A DNA stretch of 64,000 nucleotides from Pseudomonas proteolytica (GCF_007858275.1 NZ_VFEV01000004.1:62001-126000), one strand, 5' to 3'. Shown: positions 27,247 to 36,271, counted from the stretch's first letter. Program-made: numbers and translations. The notes: generated from the letters alone by a model not told the origin.

Positions 27247-27351
27247 CGTTTAATCGGTAGAGGCGATTCTGAAACCCGATTAACCCTTGGGGCGCGTTTA
27301 AAGGCAGAATAGCCGCCGCTCAACCTCACCTTCGACCCCAGAGGATCGCCC

Positions 27352-27540
27352 ATGGCAAAACCTAATTACTCCTTCGCCAAACGTCAGAGAGACTTGGCCA
27401 AGGAACAGAAGAAAGAGGAAAAGCTGCAACGCAAGAAAGCTGCAGCTGACGAAGAAGCAGGCGCACTGAACCCGGATGCCGAAGGTGAAGTGGCTGCTGA
27501 TGACACTGAAACCCCGAAAGACTCTGCACCTGAGGCCTGA
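27352..27540 (+). CDS. Small lysine-rich conserved hypothetical protein
   Basis: The 62-residue product begins MAKPNYSFAKRQRDLAKEQK, has a strongly basic, probably coiled-coil first half, and an acidic Asp/Glu/Ala-rich tail (AEGEVAADDTETPKDSAPEA). There is no membrane segment or cysteine. Short proteins of this type are widespread in pseudomonads without known function. The charge segregation suggests an RNA-, ribosome- or nucleoid-associated role, which is only a guess. An AGAGGATCGCCC segment precedes the ATG. Confidence 0.72.
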   Translation: MAKPNYSFAKRQRDLAKEQKKEEKLQRKKAAADEEAGALNPDAEGEVAADDTETPKDSAPEA

Positions 27541-27570
27541 ACACCCGCCTCAATGAATACCTGACCTGTA

Positions 27571-27679
27571 TGTGGCGAGCGGGCTCGCCCCGCGTTGGAC
27601 TGCGCAGCAGTCCCATTTCTGGGGCCGCTTCGCGCCCCAACGCGGGCGATGCGGCGTTCCGACAAGCCCGCTCGCCACA
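27571..27679. repeat. Distinct REP family, TGTGGCGAGCGGGCT type
   Basis: The outer arms TGTGGCGAGCGGGCT and AGCCCGCTCGCCACA enclose a second inverted pair (CCCGCGTTGG with CCAACGCGGG). This differs in core from the other REPs of the window and is longer. It lies between the lysine-rich protein gene and a transglutaminase gene. Confidence 0.85.
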
Positions 27680-27695
27680 ACACGGGAACCATCGG

Positions 27696-28586
27696 TTATT
27701 CCAGCGGCATCACCGTTACCCGCACTTCCGGGTCATGGCTGCCCCCTCCCAGAATCACCCCGCGCAACGGCGAGACATCTGAAAAATCCCGGCCCCAGGC
27801 CAGGGTGATGTGCTCCAGTGCCGGCTGCACATTGTTCGTCGGGTCAAAATCCACCCAGCCCGACCGCGGGCAAAACACCGATACCCACGCGTGCGACGCA
27901 TCGGCGCCGATCAGCCGTGGCTGGCCGGGCGGTGGCTGGGTCAGCAGGTAGCCACTGATGTAACGTGCCGCCAGGCCCCGTGAGCGCAGGCAGGCGAGCA
28001 TCAGGTGGGCAAAGTCCTGGCACACCCCCCGTCGACGCTCCAGCACCTCCACCAGCGGCGTGGCGACCTGGGTGGCTTCGGCATCGAAGGTGAACTCGCT
28101 GAAAATCTTCTCCATCAACGCCTGCACCCCCAACAACAGCGGGCGACCGGGCGCAAAGCAGCTCTCGGAGAACTCGACAAAGTTTTTCTTCAAATGCACG
28201 TAGGGCGATTCGAAACGATAGCGGCACGCCTCGATCGCCTCTGCCGACAACGGCTGGCCGCTGTAGCTCAGGCTGTTGCGGGTCTGGTCCCAGGGTGGTG
28301 ACTGGCTGAAATCCAGCACCGGCCGGGCCAGCACTTCGACGGTCAAGCCGGCGTTGACCAGCAATTCGTCATGGGGCCGCTCGAACGCCAGCCGGGTGAT
28401 GGGGTTGCCAAACACGTCCAGCTCATCGCGGCGCGCGGTCGGCTCGGGGCTGATCTGCAACTGCCGCGAGGTGCAGCGCTGCCAGGCACAGGGGCGCGGC
28501 CACAGGTGCGCCAGTTGCTGGGCCAGGGACACCGGGCTGTCGTAGTGATAATGGGTGTCGTGGAAAATCTGATAGCGCGCGCTCAT
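27696..28586 (-). CDS. Transglutaminase-like cysteine protease-fold protein
   Basis: The 296-residue protein has an N-terminal bacterial transglutaminase-like domain (RYQIFHDTHYHYDSPVSLAQ, about residues 1-85). The core holds the triad Cys189 in RRGVCQDFAHLML, His232 in DASHAWVSV and Asp248 in WVDFDPTNN. No signal peptide is seen, so it is cytoplasmic. Its ATG overlaps the stop of the ATP-grasp/alpha-E gene by one base (TAATG), so the two are translationally coupled. In this operon type the protein is predicted to cleave or form amide bonds in a peptide made by the ligases; no substrate is known. Confidence 0.88.
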   Translation of the reverse strand: MSARYQIFHDTHYHYDSPVSLAQQLAHLWPRPCAWQRCTSRQLQISPEPTARRDELDVFGNPITRLAFERPHDELLVNAGLTVEVLARPVLDFSQSPPWDQTRNSLSYSGQPLSAEAIEACRYRFESPYVHLKKNFVEFSESCFAPGRPLLLGVQALMEKIFSEFTFDAEATQVATPLVEVLERRRGVCQDFAHLMLACLRSRGLAARYISGYLLTQPPPGQPRLIGADASHAWVSVFCPRSGWVDFDPTNNVQPALEHITLAWGRDFSDVSPLRGVILGGGSHDPEVRVTVMPLE

Positions 28587-31072
28587 TACACAGACACCGT
28601 TTGCTGGCTGACATCATCCACGTGGGCAAAATGGCGCAGGGCCAGGCGATCAGAAACTTGCCCGCTCTCATCGGCGACAGCCTGCAACAGGTCCGCCAGG
28701 CCATCGAGGGCCGCACGCACGCTGGCGTCGCCAAACAACGGGTTCTCCAGGCAACCCAGGTCAAAGCGCGCCAGGCGCTCCACCAGCGGTGCCAGGCCGG
28801 TCTCCCGGGGTACGCCGAAGTCATCGTTGAGCCGGCGCAAAGTGCGGCTCACCAGCTTGAGCTGGAACAGCACCGCATGGGGGTTCTGTTCATCCAGCAG
28901 CAACAGGTCCAGCACCGGAATCAATTGCGGCACCGCCAGGTAGCGCGAACGGTAGGTGATGCTGCTGTTGCCCAGTTCCAGCAACCACTCCAGCCCGGCC
29001 TGATCGAACACCGCTACCCCGCGCAGGAAGGCCGCGAGGCTGCTGCTGAGAAACTGCAGGCGCTCGATGCGCCGGCCCATCATCAAAAAGCGCCAGCCTT
29101 CGTCGCGGGTCATGTCGTCGAGGGCAAAGCCGGACAAGGCCGCCAGGGACATTACCAGGCGATTGAGGAAGTCCAGCAGTTCGCCAAAATCCGGCGTTTC
29201 GCGTTCCAGCTCCATGGCTTCGCGCTGCAACTCCACCAGGGCCTGCCAGTTCTCCCGGGACAGCTTGCCGCGCACCTGGGACGCCGCCCACTGCAGACGC
29301 TGCAGGTTGGCGCGCAGGCTCGATGGCCAGTCATCACCGAGCAGGGCCTGCAGCAGGCGCTCGGGCAACTCGCCCTCCTCCGGCAGCAGGCGCAGGCTTT
29401 CCCCCAGCTCCACGGCGGCCTGCAAGGCCAGGGGGTCGTCACCGTCGACATAGCGCGCCAGGACGATGCGCAGCCAGCGTGCACTGTCATCACAGCGCTC
29501 ACAGTAACGGCCGAACCAGAACAGGTTTTCTACGACCCGCGAGGGCAGGTACGGGTCGCGACGTACTAGGTCATGGGTGCCGATCGCCCGCTGCGCGCGC
29601 CATTGCTCGCCACCGGGCGCGCGCTCGCCCAGCACCCAGGTGTCCTTGCTCGCCCCGCCACGCTGCATCGAGACCACTTCGGCATCGGCCTGCGCTGCCA
29701 CGCGGGTCAGGCCACCCGGCAGCACCCGGTAGCCATCCTCACCGGCCACTGCGTACACGCGCATGCCGATGGCGCGATGTTGCAGATGGTCATCCACGGT
29801 GTGCCAGACCGGCGCCTGGGACAGTTGGGCCAACTCCTGGGCCACATAGGCGTAGGGTCGCGCCTGCATGCGCTCGACCAGGGCCTGGCGTTGCTCATCG
29901 TTCAGGTCGCGGCCAAACACCGGGGCAAAACTTTGCGAAGGGAACGCCGGCTTGATCAGCAGTTCCGGCAGTTTTTCCAGGGCTTCGGCCAGCACCGGCG
30001 CTTCGCCGCACCACCAGGTGGCGATGGACGGCAGGATCAGTTCTTCGCCAAACAGAAACTGGTTGATCTTGGGCAGGAACCCCAGCAGCCCGGGCGATTC
30101 CAGCACGCCGGCGCCCAGGGCGTTGGCCACCAGCACATTGCCCTGGCGTACCGCGTCCAGCAGGCCGGGTACGCCCAGGGCCGAGTCGGTACGCAGTTCC
30201 AGGGGGTCGCAGAAATCATCGTCCAAGCGCCGCATGATTGCGTGCACACGGCGCAGACCACTGAGGGTCTTGAGGTACACGGTGCTGTCGCGCACGGTCA
30301 GGTCGCCGCCTTCTACCAAGGGGTAGCCAAGCTGACGGGCCAGGTACAGGTGTTCGAAATAGCTTTCATTGAAGCGCCCCGGGGTCAGCAGCACGATCAG
30401 CGGCGGCTGGTCATCGCCGGGCGCCTGGCGGGCCAGGGTTTCCTGCAGGGTGCGGAAGAACCCGGTGAGGTGCTGCACCTGCAAGTCGCGATACAAATCC
30501 GGGAATGCGCGGGAGACGATGGTGCGGTTTTCCAGGGCATAACCGGCGCCGGACGGCGCCTGGGTACGGTCCGCCGTGACCCACCAGCGGCCATCCGGGG
30601 TGCGCGCAAGGTCCACCGCATACAGGTGCAGGAACACCCCATCGGGCGGCTGGATGCCCTGGCACGGCCACAGGAAGTTGTTATGGCCAAACACCAGCTC
30701 AGCCGGCAGCAAGCCTTCGGCAATCAGGCGTTGCGGGCCATACAGGTCGGCCAGCACCGCGTTGAGCAGCCGCGCACGCTGGGCGATACCCGCCGCCAAA
30801 TGCGCCCATTCATCCGCAGCCAATACGTGGGGTAGCAAGTCCAGCTCCCAGGGGCGGTCGGCGCCCTTGGGGTCGGCGTAGACGTTATAGGTCACGCCGT
30901 TTTCCTGGATCTGGCGGGTCAGTAGCGCCTGGCGCTGGGCCAACTGCGCCGGGGTGCTGCGCTGCAGATGGTCGAGCAGGCGCTGCCAATGGGCGCGCAC
31001 CGCGCCGCTGTCGTCCAGCAGTTCGTGATAAGTGCCCGCAGTCAGCGGGTAACGGTCGAGCAAGTCGGACAT
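28586..31072 (-). CDS. Circularly permuted ATP-grasp ligase fused to alpha-E domain
   Basis: The 828-residue fusion has an N-terminal circularly permuted type-2 ATP-grasp domain (about residues 65-480) with the family blocks NGVTYNVYADPKGADRPWEL, LVFGHNNFLWPCQGIQPPDG, TADRTQAPSGAGYALENRTI and GDLTVRDSTVYLKTLSGLRR. The helical alpha-E (DUF403) domain follows (about residues 510-820, VVENLFWFGRYCERCDDSAR and onward). In many bacteria these are separate adjacent genes; here they are one polypeptide. Iyer, Aravind and colleagues predicted such proteins to ligate amino acids or peptides, with companion transglutaminases and DUF2126 ligases. It is cytoplasmic and the middle gene of a three-gene operon. 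Confidence 0.88.
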   Translation of the reverse strand: MSDLLDRYPLTAGTYHELLDDSGAVRAHWQRLLDHLQRSTPAQLAQRQALLTRQIQENGVTYNVYADPKGADRPWELDLLPHVLAADEWAHLAAGIAQRARLLNAVLADLYGPQRLIAEGLLPAELVFGHNNFLWPCQGIQPPDGVFLHLYAVDLARTPDGRWWVTADRTQAPSGAGYALENRTIVSRAFPDLYRDLQVQHLTGFFRTLQETLARQAPGDDQPPLIVLLTPGRFNESYFEHLYLARQLGYPLVEGGDLTVRDSTVYLKTLSGLRRVHAIMRRLDDDFCDPLELRTDSALGVPGLLDAVRQGNVLVANALGAGVLESPGLLGFLPKINQFLFGEELILPSIATWWCGEAPVLAEALEKLPELLIKPAFPSQSFAPVFGRDLNDEQRQALVERMQARPYAYVAQELAQLSQAPVWHTVDDHLQHRAIGMRVYAVAGEDGYRVLPGGLTRVAAQADAEVVSMQRGGASKDTWVLGERAPGGEQWRAQRAIGTHDLVRRDPYLPSRVVENLFWFGRYCERCDDSARWLRIVLARYVDGDDPLALQAAVELGESLRLLPEEGELPERLLQALLGDDWPSSLRANLQRLQWAASQVRGKLSRENWQALVELQREAMELERETPDFGELLDFLNRLVMSLAALSGFALDDMTRDEGWRFLMMGRRIERLQFLSSSLAAFLRGVAVFDQAGLEWLLELGNSSITYRSRYLAVPQLIPVLDLLLLDEQNPHAVLFQLKLVSRTLRRLNDDFGVPRETGLAPLVERLARFDLGCLENPLFGDASVRAALDGLADLLQAVADESGQVSDRLALRHFAHVDDVSQQTVSV

Positions 31073-31130
31073 GGAACGCTCGGCAGGGGCAAGGGAAGGC
31101 AGATTAACTCACAAACACTGCAAATCTACT

Positions 31131-31156
31131 GTAGGAGCGGGCTTGCCGGCTCCTAC
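31131..31156. repeat. Single short REP hairpin inside the ATP-grasp operon
   Basis: A compact hairpin, GTAGGAGC...GCTCCTAC, lies between the DUF2126 gene and the ATP-grasp gene. It is a singlet of the GTAGGAGC variant and may influence relative expression of the two genes. Confidence 0.8.
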
Positions 31157-31169
31157 CGTAGGTTTGTGT

Positions 31170-34100
31170 TTAGTTATTTTTATGGGGAAAACGCCGTAGG
31201 TCCAGGGTCATAGGCAGTTCATCGTTGATCACCACCGGGGGTATCGGCAACTTCCCGGGGCTATGCCCCAAGCGGAAAAAGCGCGCCATGCGCCGGCTCT
31301 CCGCTTCATTGGCATTGACCGGCAGGCTGTCGTAATTGCGCCCGCCCGGATGGGCCACGTGGTACTGGCAACCGCCCAGGGAGCGCTGCATCCACGTATC
31401 GAGCAGATCGAATACCAAAGGTGCGTGCACTGGAATGGTCGGCTGCAGGCAGTTGGCCGGTTGCCAGGCGCGATAACGTACGCCCGCGACGAACTCGCCC
31501 ACCCGGCCGGTGGCGTGCAGCGGCACGGCCACGCCGTTGCAGGTCAGCACATAGCGCTGGGGTGGCAAGCCGCTGAGTTTCACCTGCAAGCGCTCAAGGG
31601 ATGAATCCACATAGCGCACCGTACCGCCCGCTGCGCCCTCTTCACCCAGCACATGCCAGGGCTCCAGGGCCTGGCGCAGTTCCAGCTCGATACCGCTGAC
31701 GGCATAGTCGCCGACCTTGGGAAAACGGAACTCCAGGTGTGCGGCAAACCATTCGGCACGCAGCGGATAACCGGCCGCGTTGAGTTCGACGATCACGTCG
31801 GCAAAATCCTGCTCGATAAAGTGCGGCAGCAGGAACCGGTCGTGCAGCTCCGTGCCCCAGCGCGCCAGCTTTGGCGGCGCGTAGGGCTCACGCCAGAAGC
31901 GCGCCACCAGGGCTCGCAGCAACAACTGCTGGGTCAGGCTCATGCGTGCGTGGGGCGGCATCTCAAAGGCGCGCAGCTCCAGCAAACCCAGGCGGCCGGT
32001 GGCGCCGTCGGGGGAGTAGAGCTTGTCGATGCAAAACTCGGCGCGATGGGTGTTGCCGGTCACGTCGATCAGCAGGTTGCGCAGTAAGCGGTCCACCAGC
32101 CACGGCGGGCATTCCTCTCCCGGCGCGGGCATCTGCGCGAAGGCGATTTCCAGTTCATACAACGCATCGTTGCGCGCCTCATCCACCCGTGGCGCCTGTG
32201 AGGTAGGACCGATAAACAGCCCGGAAAACAGGTACGACAAGGACGGGTGATTGTGCCAGTAGCTGATCAGGCTGCGCAGCAGGTCCGGGCGGCGCAGGAA
32301 CGGCGAATCCTTGGGCGTGGCGCCGCCCAGCACGAAGTGGTTGCCGCCGCCGGTGCCAGTGTGGCGCCCGTCGATCATGAATTTTTCGGTGGTCAGGCGA
32401 GTTTGCCGGGCTTCCTCATAGAGGAACTCGGTGCGCTCCACCAATTCATCCCAGGTCGTCGATGGCTGCACGTTGACTTCGATCACGCCTGGGTCGGGCG
32501 TGACGCGGAAGTTGCTCAGGCGTGGGTCGCTCGGCGGCTCGTAGCCTTCCAGCAGCACCGGGCAATGCAGTTCCTGGGCGGTGGCCTCGATGGCAGCCAC
32601 CAGTTCCAGGTAGTCCTCGACCCGCTCCAGGGGCGGCATGAACAGGTAGAGCCGCCCCCCGCGCGCTTCGGCACACAACGCGGTGCGGGTCAGCCAGTCA
32701 GCGGACTCGTCGACCTTGGGCACACGCTCGTCGATGGGGGCGGGCTCGCCAGGCGCTGGCGCGGTGAAGGGCAGCTCCGGCAGGTCCTGATTGGGGTCGG
32801 TCGGATGCACAAAGGGGTAGTCTGCCGCCGTCACCCAAGGCTGTGAGGCCAGGGGCAAGCGATAGCCCAGCGGCGAATCACCCGGTACCAGCCGGCAATG
32901 GCTGTCGCGCAGGTACCACCGGCCACTCTGCCAGCGATCATTGGCCGCCGTGCGCGCCAGGGGCAGCACACGGCCGATGACTTTATCCAGGCCCTGGCTG
33001 AATACCTTGCGCAGGCGTTCGCGCTCCAGCCCATCCTCCAGGCGTGAATCCTCGGCGCTGACGTTCTGCGGCAAGGCACCTTCGCGCCACAGGTAGTAAA
33101 AATTGTCCTCGAAGGCCGGGAATACATAGCGCGCGGGGAGTTTCAGGCGCTCGGCAATGCTCGCCAGGAAGCGCCCGGCCATCACGTCATCGGCGCCGTA
33201 GTCTTGCTGCTCGTCGGCAATCAACGCGTCGTTGTGCCAGACCGGCACGCCATCGCGGCGCCAATGGCAATTGAGCGACCAACGCGGCAGTTGCTCGCCG
33301 GGGTACCACTTGCCCTGGCCGAAGTGCACCAGGCCCTTGGGCGCGTAATGCTTGCGCATGCGCTGGAACAACTCGGCAGACAGCCGGCGCTTGTCCGGGC
33401 CGAGGGCGGCGGTGTTCCATTCGGCACCGTCGGGGTCGTCGATGGAAACAAACGTCGGCTCGCCGCCCATGGTCAGGCGCACATCGTCCTTGAGCAGGTC
33501 GCCATCGATCTGCCGGCCCAGGGCCTGGATCGCCAGCCATTGCTCTTCGGTGTAGGGCTTGGTCACCCGGGGGGCTTCCCAGATGCGCTCCACGGACATT
33601 TCGTGGGTAAATTCGCACTCACACGGTTCCACCAGCCCACTGATCGGGGCGGCGGACGATGGATCGGGACTACAGGCCAGCGGAATATGGCCTTCACCGG
33701 CGAACAACCCGGAGGTGGCATCCAGGCCAATCCAGCCGGCGCCGGGCAAATACACCTCGCACCAGGCGTGCAGGTCGGTGAAGTCCACCTCGGTGCCAGA
33801 CGGGCCGTCGAGGGCCTTGACGTCGGCGGTGAGCTGGATCAGGTAACCGGAGACAAATCGCGCCGCCAAGCCCAGGTTACGCAGCAATTGCACCAGCAGC
33901 CAGGCCGAATCGCGACACGAGCCGGAGGCGTTTTCCAGGGTGAATTCCGGGGTTTGCACGCCCGGCTCCATGCGGATCAGGTAGCCGATATCCGCCGCCA
34001 GGCGCTGGTTGAGACCGACCAGGAAATCCACGGCCGGCAGCGGCGTACGGTCGATAGCGGCCAGGTACGCGGCAAATTTTGGCGTCAGCGGCAGGGTTTC

Positions 34101-34454
34101 CAGGTACGGCGCCAGCTCGCGCTGCTCATCGGCGGCGTAGCTGAAAGGGATTTTTTCGGCGTAGGGTTCAAGGAAAAAGTCGAACGGGTTGAACACCGCC
34201 ATCTCGGCGACCAGGTCGACTTCGATGCGCAGCTCATCGGTTTTTTCCGGGAACACCAGGCGCGCCAGGTAATTGCCCTGGGGGTCTTGCTGCCAATTGA
34301 TGAAGTGCTGCTCGGGCAGCACCTTCAGCGCATAGGACAGGATCCGCGTGCGGCTATGAGCCGCCGGGCGCAGGCGCACAATCTGCGGGCCAAGCTCCAC
34401 CGCACGGTCGTAGCGGTAATGCGTAACATGGTGCAACGCGACATGAATCGACAC
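31170..34454 (-). CDS. Transglutaminase-DUF2126 fusion protein (predicted peptide ligase)
   Basis: The GTG at 34454 behind GGAGG is chosen, giving 1094 residues that start MSIHVALHHVTHYRYDRAVE, the usual transglutaminase-N opening. Residues 1-260 are a transglutaminase-like domain with Cys180 (NASGSCRDSAWL), His229 (DLHAWCEV) and Asp245 (GLDATSG). The rest, about 340-1080, is DUF2126, with blocks MGGEPTFVSIDDPDGAEWNT, DGRHTGTGGGNHFVLGGATP and IDVTGNTHRAEFCIDKLYSP. Comparative work placed DUF2126 in the glutamine-synthetase-like COOH-NH2 ligase fold. It is the first gene of the operon; no transporter, proteasome-like (Anbu) or export gene is adjacent. Confidence 0.88.
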   Translation of the reverse strand: MSIHVALHHVTHYRYDRAVELGPQIVRLRPAAHSRTRILSYALKVLPEQHFINWQQDPQGNYLARLVFPEKTDELRIEVDLVAEMAVFNPFDFFLEPYAEKIPFSYAADEQRELAPYLETLPLTPKFAAYLAAIDRTPLPAVDFLVGLNQRLAADIGYLIRMEPGVQTPEFTLENASGSCRDSAWLLVQLLRNLGLAARFVSGYLIQLTADVKALDGPSGTEVDFTDLHAWCEVYLPGAGWIGLDATSGLFAGEGHIPLACSPDPSSAAPISGLVEPCECEFTHEMSVERIWEAPRVTKPYTEEQWLAIQALGRQIDGDLLKDDVRLTMGGEPTFVSIDDPDGAEWNTAALGPDKRRLSAELFQRMRKHYAPKGLVHFGQGKWYPGEQLPRWSLNCHWRRDGVPVWHNDALIADEQQDYGADDVMAGRFLASIAERLKLPARYVFPAFEDNFYYLWREGALPQNVSAEDSRLEDGLERERLRKVFSQGLDKVIGRVLPLARTAANDRWQSGRWYLRDSHCRLVPGDSPLGYRLPLASQPWVTAADYPFVHPTDPNQDLPELPFTAPAPGEPAPIDERVPKVDESADWLTRTALCAEARGGRLYLFMPPLERVEDYLELVAAIEATAQELHCPVLLEGYEPPSDPRLSNFRVTPDPGVIEVNVQPSTTWDELVERTEFLYEEARQTRLTTEKFMIDGRHTGTGGGNHFVLGGATPKDSPFLRRPDLLRSLISYWHNHPSLSYLFSGLFIGPTSQAPRVDEARNDALYELEIAFAQMPAPGEECPPWLVDRLLRNLLIDVTGNTHRAEFCIDKLYSPDGATGRLGLLELRAFEMPPHARMSLTQQLLLRALVARFWREPYAPPKLARWGTELHDRFLLPHFIEQDFADVIVELNAAGYPLRAEWFAAHLEFRFPKVGDYAVSGIELELRQALEPWHVLGEEGAAGGTVRYVDSSLERLQVKLSGLPPQRYVLTCNGVAVPLHATGRVGEFVAGVRYRAWQPANCLQPTIPVHAPLVFDLLDTWMQRSLGGCQYHVAHPGGRNYDSLPVNANEAESRRMARFFRLGHSPGKLPIPPVVINDELPMTLDLRRFPHKNN

Positions 34455-34691
34455 GGCGGCCTCCTGCGAGCCAGGGCATGGAAACAAAGCGCGCAAGACT
34501 TATGCCAGAGCGGCGGTCATTACGCTTTATCGAGGGACCCGGTGCAGTACAGCACCAAAACGGCGCGAGAGTGAACGCCGTGGTGCGAGGGTTGCACATA
34601 TTTGTGGCGCAAGTGCGGGGCGCAGTGGTGAATCTACCCAATCAACGCTTTTTGCGCGTTGCGATAAAACCGGTTATCGAAGGCGACGCCT

Positions 34692-35150
34692 TCACACGCG
34701 ACTACTCGATCTAGCGGTTGATTTGACAGACTGCCGAATGCGACGGATTCCAACGAGTTTTGTACGCATCTCTCGTTGGACGTTGCTGTTAAGTGTCAGT
34801 AATCCAAGGAGTGGGAATAACAGCGCCAACCCGTAGAGACCTTTATGAGGCTGGTACTGAACCATTGGAACTACAAACACCAGACAGGCGAGGTAAATAC
34901 CGACCATCACCCACACCCAGGAGGGTCGGCCCCGCAAAATCATAAAGTTGCTATGGACCGTCAACAGAATGAGCAGCGCCCCGACCAACATGATCTTGAG
35001 CCCCACTTGAGCCAGCGGCACATCACGAAAATAAGTGACGAACGCCAGCGCCACAGCCAACGCCAACGAAAAATACGCAGCGAATACGCCACCCATAAAC
35101 GTCAGAAAGTATTGCCTAAAAAAGTCTCGCAACGTCATTAGCTGGTTCAT
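34692..35150 (-). CDS. Four-helix membrane protein, possible immunity protein
   Basis: The 152-residue protein has four predicted membrane helices (about residues 17-40, 48-66, 78-97 and 104-120), a short hydrophilic N-terminus and a basic, serine-rich C-tail. I recognise no family. Its ATG overlaps the stop of the 306-residue gene upstream by four bases (ATGA), so the two are co-translated. A small polytopic membrane protein directly coupled to a gene with a hydrophobic hairpin is the layout of membrane-depolarising effectors and their immunity proteins. Function is inference from arrangement alone. Base composition looks lower in GC than the neighbours. Confidence 0.65.
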   Translation of the reverse strand: MNQLMTLRDFFRQYFLTFMGGVFAAYFSLALAVALAFVTYFRDVPLAQVGLKIMLVGALLILLTVHSNFMILRGRPSWVWVMVGIYLACLVFVVPMVQYQPHKGLYGLALLFPLLGLLTLNSNVQREMRTKLVGIRRIRQSVKSTARSSSRV

Positions 35151-36067
35151 TCGTTTATTTCCTCGTACAGCCCTATCGCGATGGTATTGACGTTTCCGGA
35201 GTACGCACTCCCGCCAAACCCTACGCTTGCGCCCAGGACATCCTTGATCTGGGTAGTGGTGCTGTGCTTGAGCTGCGTAGGGGTGAAACGCTTGGTGAGT
35301 TCACCCGACGCCTGCTTCAATTTGAGCATCTTCGCAGTCAAGCTGGGATGGTTAATGCTGAGTAGCTCTTTCGTGAGCTTGGCTCTTTCCTGGCGATTCA
35401 ACCCGCGAAGCACGTCACGCAGACTCTTGCCCGTCGATGCTTTGGCGGCCCTGACCAGCTTGACCGTCGTCAGGGCCGAAGCGCCCACGCCTGCCAGTGA
35501 TACTGCGTCCAGCACAATGGAAGCATTCTGGTACCAGCCCTCACTGTCGAGCCAATCCTTTACCTCAGGCTTGGCGACCTCCAGCGCCGTTCGAGCAATG
35601 CCGTTGAAACACTGAAGCGAACTTGCACCGGCAGCCGCATATCCCACCACAACGATGACGGAACTGGCACCGCCACTGAAAGGCACCAGAATTGTTCCAC
35701 TGGCGATCGCAGCCCAACTGATGACAGCCCCCAAGCAGGAGACTCCGGTATTTACGGCTTCGCCAATCAGTCGGGATTCTCGAGGATTGCTCACGACATG
35801 TTGGGCAAACTGCGTCGGCGCGATGTACTTCTGCGCCTCACGCAAAATGATGCGCTTGGGCTTGATGCTGCAGATCGGCTTGAACTCGCGCAGGGTAATG
35901 ACATTGAAGTCAGCGTCGATGTACACCACCCCCGCGCCGACGATGCCGGGGTCGGCGTCGATGGCGGCGAACAGGCGTGGGAGGTTGATCTGGCTTTCGA
36001 TGCGCTGGCGCGCCATGAACTGGGAGCGGTTGGAGTCCATGCCGATGTTGAGCAGGGGGTTGCTCAT
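35147..36067 (-). CDS. Unrecognised protein with hydrophobic hairpin, possible membrane-active toxin
   Basis: The ATG at 36067 behind GGAAG gives 306 residues; upstream in-frame codons belong to a REP region and are rejected. The N-terminal 100 residues are hydrophilic (SQFMARQRIESQINLPRLFA; IVGAGVVYIDADFNVITLRE). Residues 101-153 are a glycine/alanine-rich hydrophobic stretch long enough for a helical hairpin. A second shorter hydrophobic segment lies at 182-204, and the C-terminal 100 residues are basic and lysine-rich. There is no signal peptide. I recognise no family; similar proteins may carry unrelated labels in databases. The hairpin and the coupled membrane protein suggest a pore-forming or T6SS-type effector, a hypothesis only. 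Confidence 0.65.
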   Translation of the reverse strand: MSNPLLNIGMDSNRSQFMARQRIESQINLPRLFAAIDADPGIVGAGVVYIDADFNVITLREFKPICSIKPKRIILREAQKYIAPTQFAQHVVSNPRESRLIGEAVNTGVSCLGAVISWAAIASGTILVPFSGGASSVIVVVGYAAAGASSLQCFNGIARTALEVAKPEVKDWLDSEGWYQNASIVLDAVSLAGVGASALTTVKLVRAAKASTGKSLRDVLRGLNRQERAKLTKELLSINHPSLTAKMLKLKQASGELTKRFTPTQLKHSTTTQIKDVLGASVGFGGSAYSGNVNTIAIGLYEEINE

Positions 36068-36114
36068 GGGGTGTTCTTCCTTGAAGGGTTCGAGTGACCG
36101 CAGAGGCCTCATTT

Positions 36115-36216
36115 CTGTAAGAGCGAGCTTGCTCGCGAGAAACTCACAAGCGCCGCGTTTGTCCAGGCAGCTCGCGTTATCGTTGACGTTTTTCGCGAGC
36201 AAGCTCGCTCCTACAG
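36115..36216. repeat. REP pair of the AGAGCGAGCTTGCTCGCGA variant
   Basis: Inverted arms CTGTAAGAGCGAGCTTGCTC and GAGCAAGCTCGCTCCTACAG extend inward through GCGA. It lies upstream of the 306-residue gene, so it may carry or separate that gene's promoter from ygiQ. Confidence 0.9.
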
Positions 36217-36271
36217 GTATGGCAGCTTAACGGGCGCCACCTTAACAAACAGGTTCCCCACCCGCTAGAAA

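Noticed and set aside
27571..27679. Reading the large inverted repeats as insertion-sequence ends or transcription terminators
   Set aside because: No transposase gene lies between or beside them and no T runs follow; the sequence recurs as REP-type elements.
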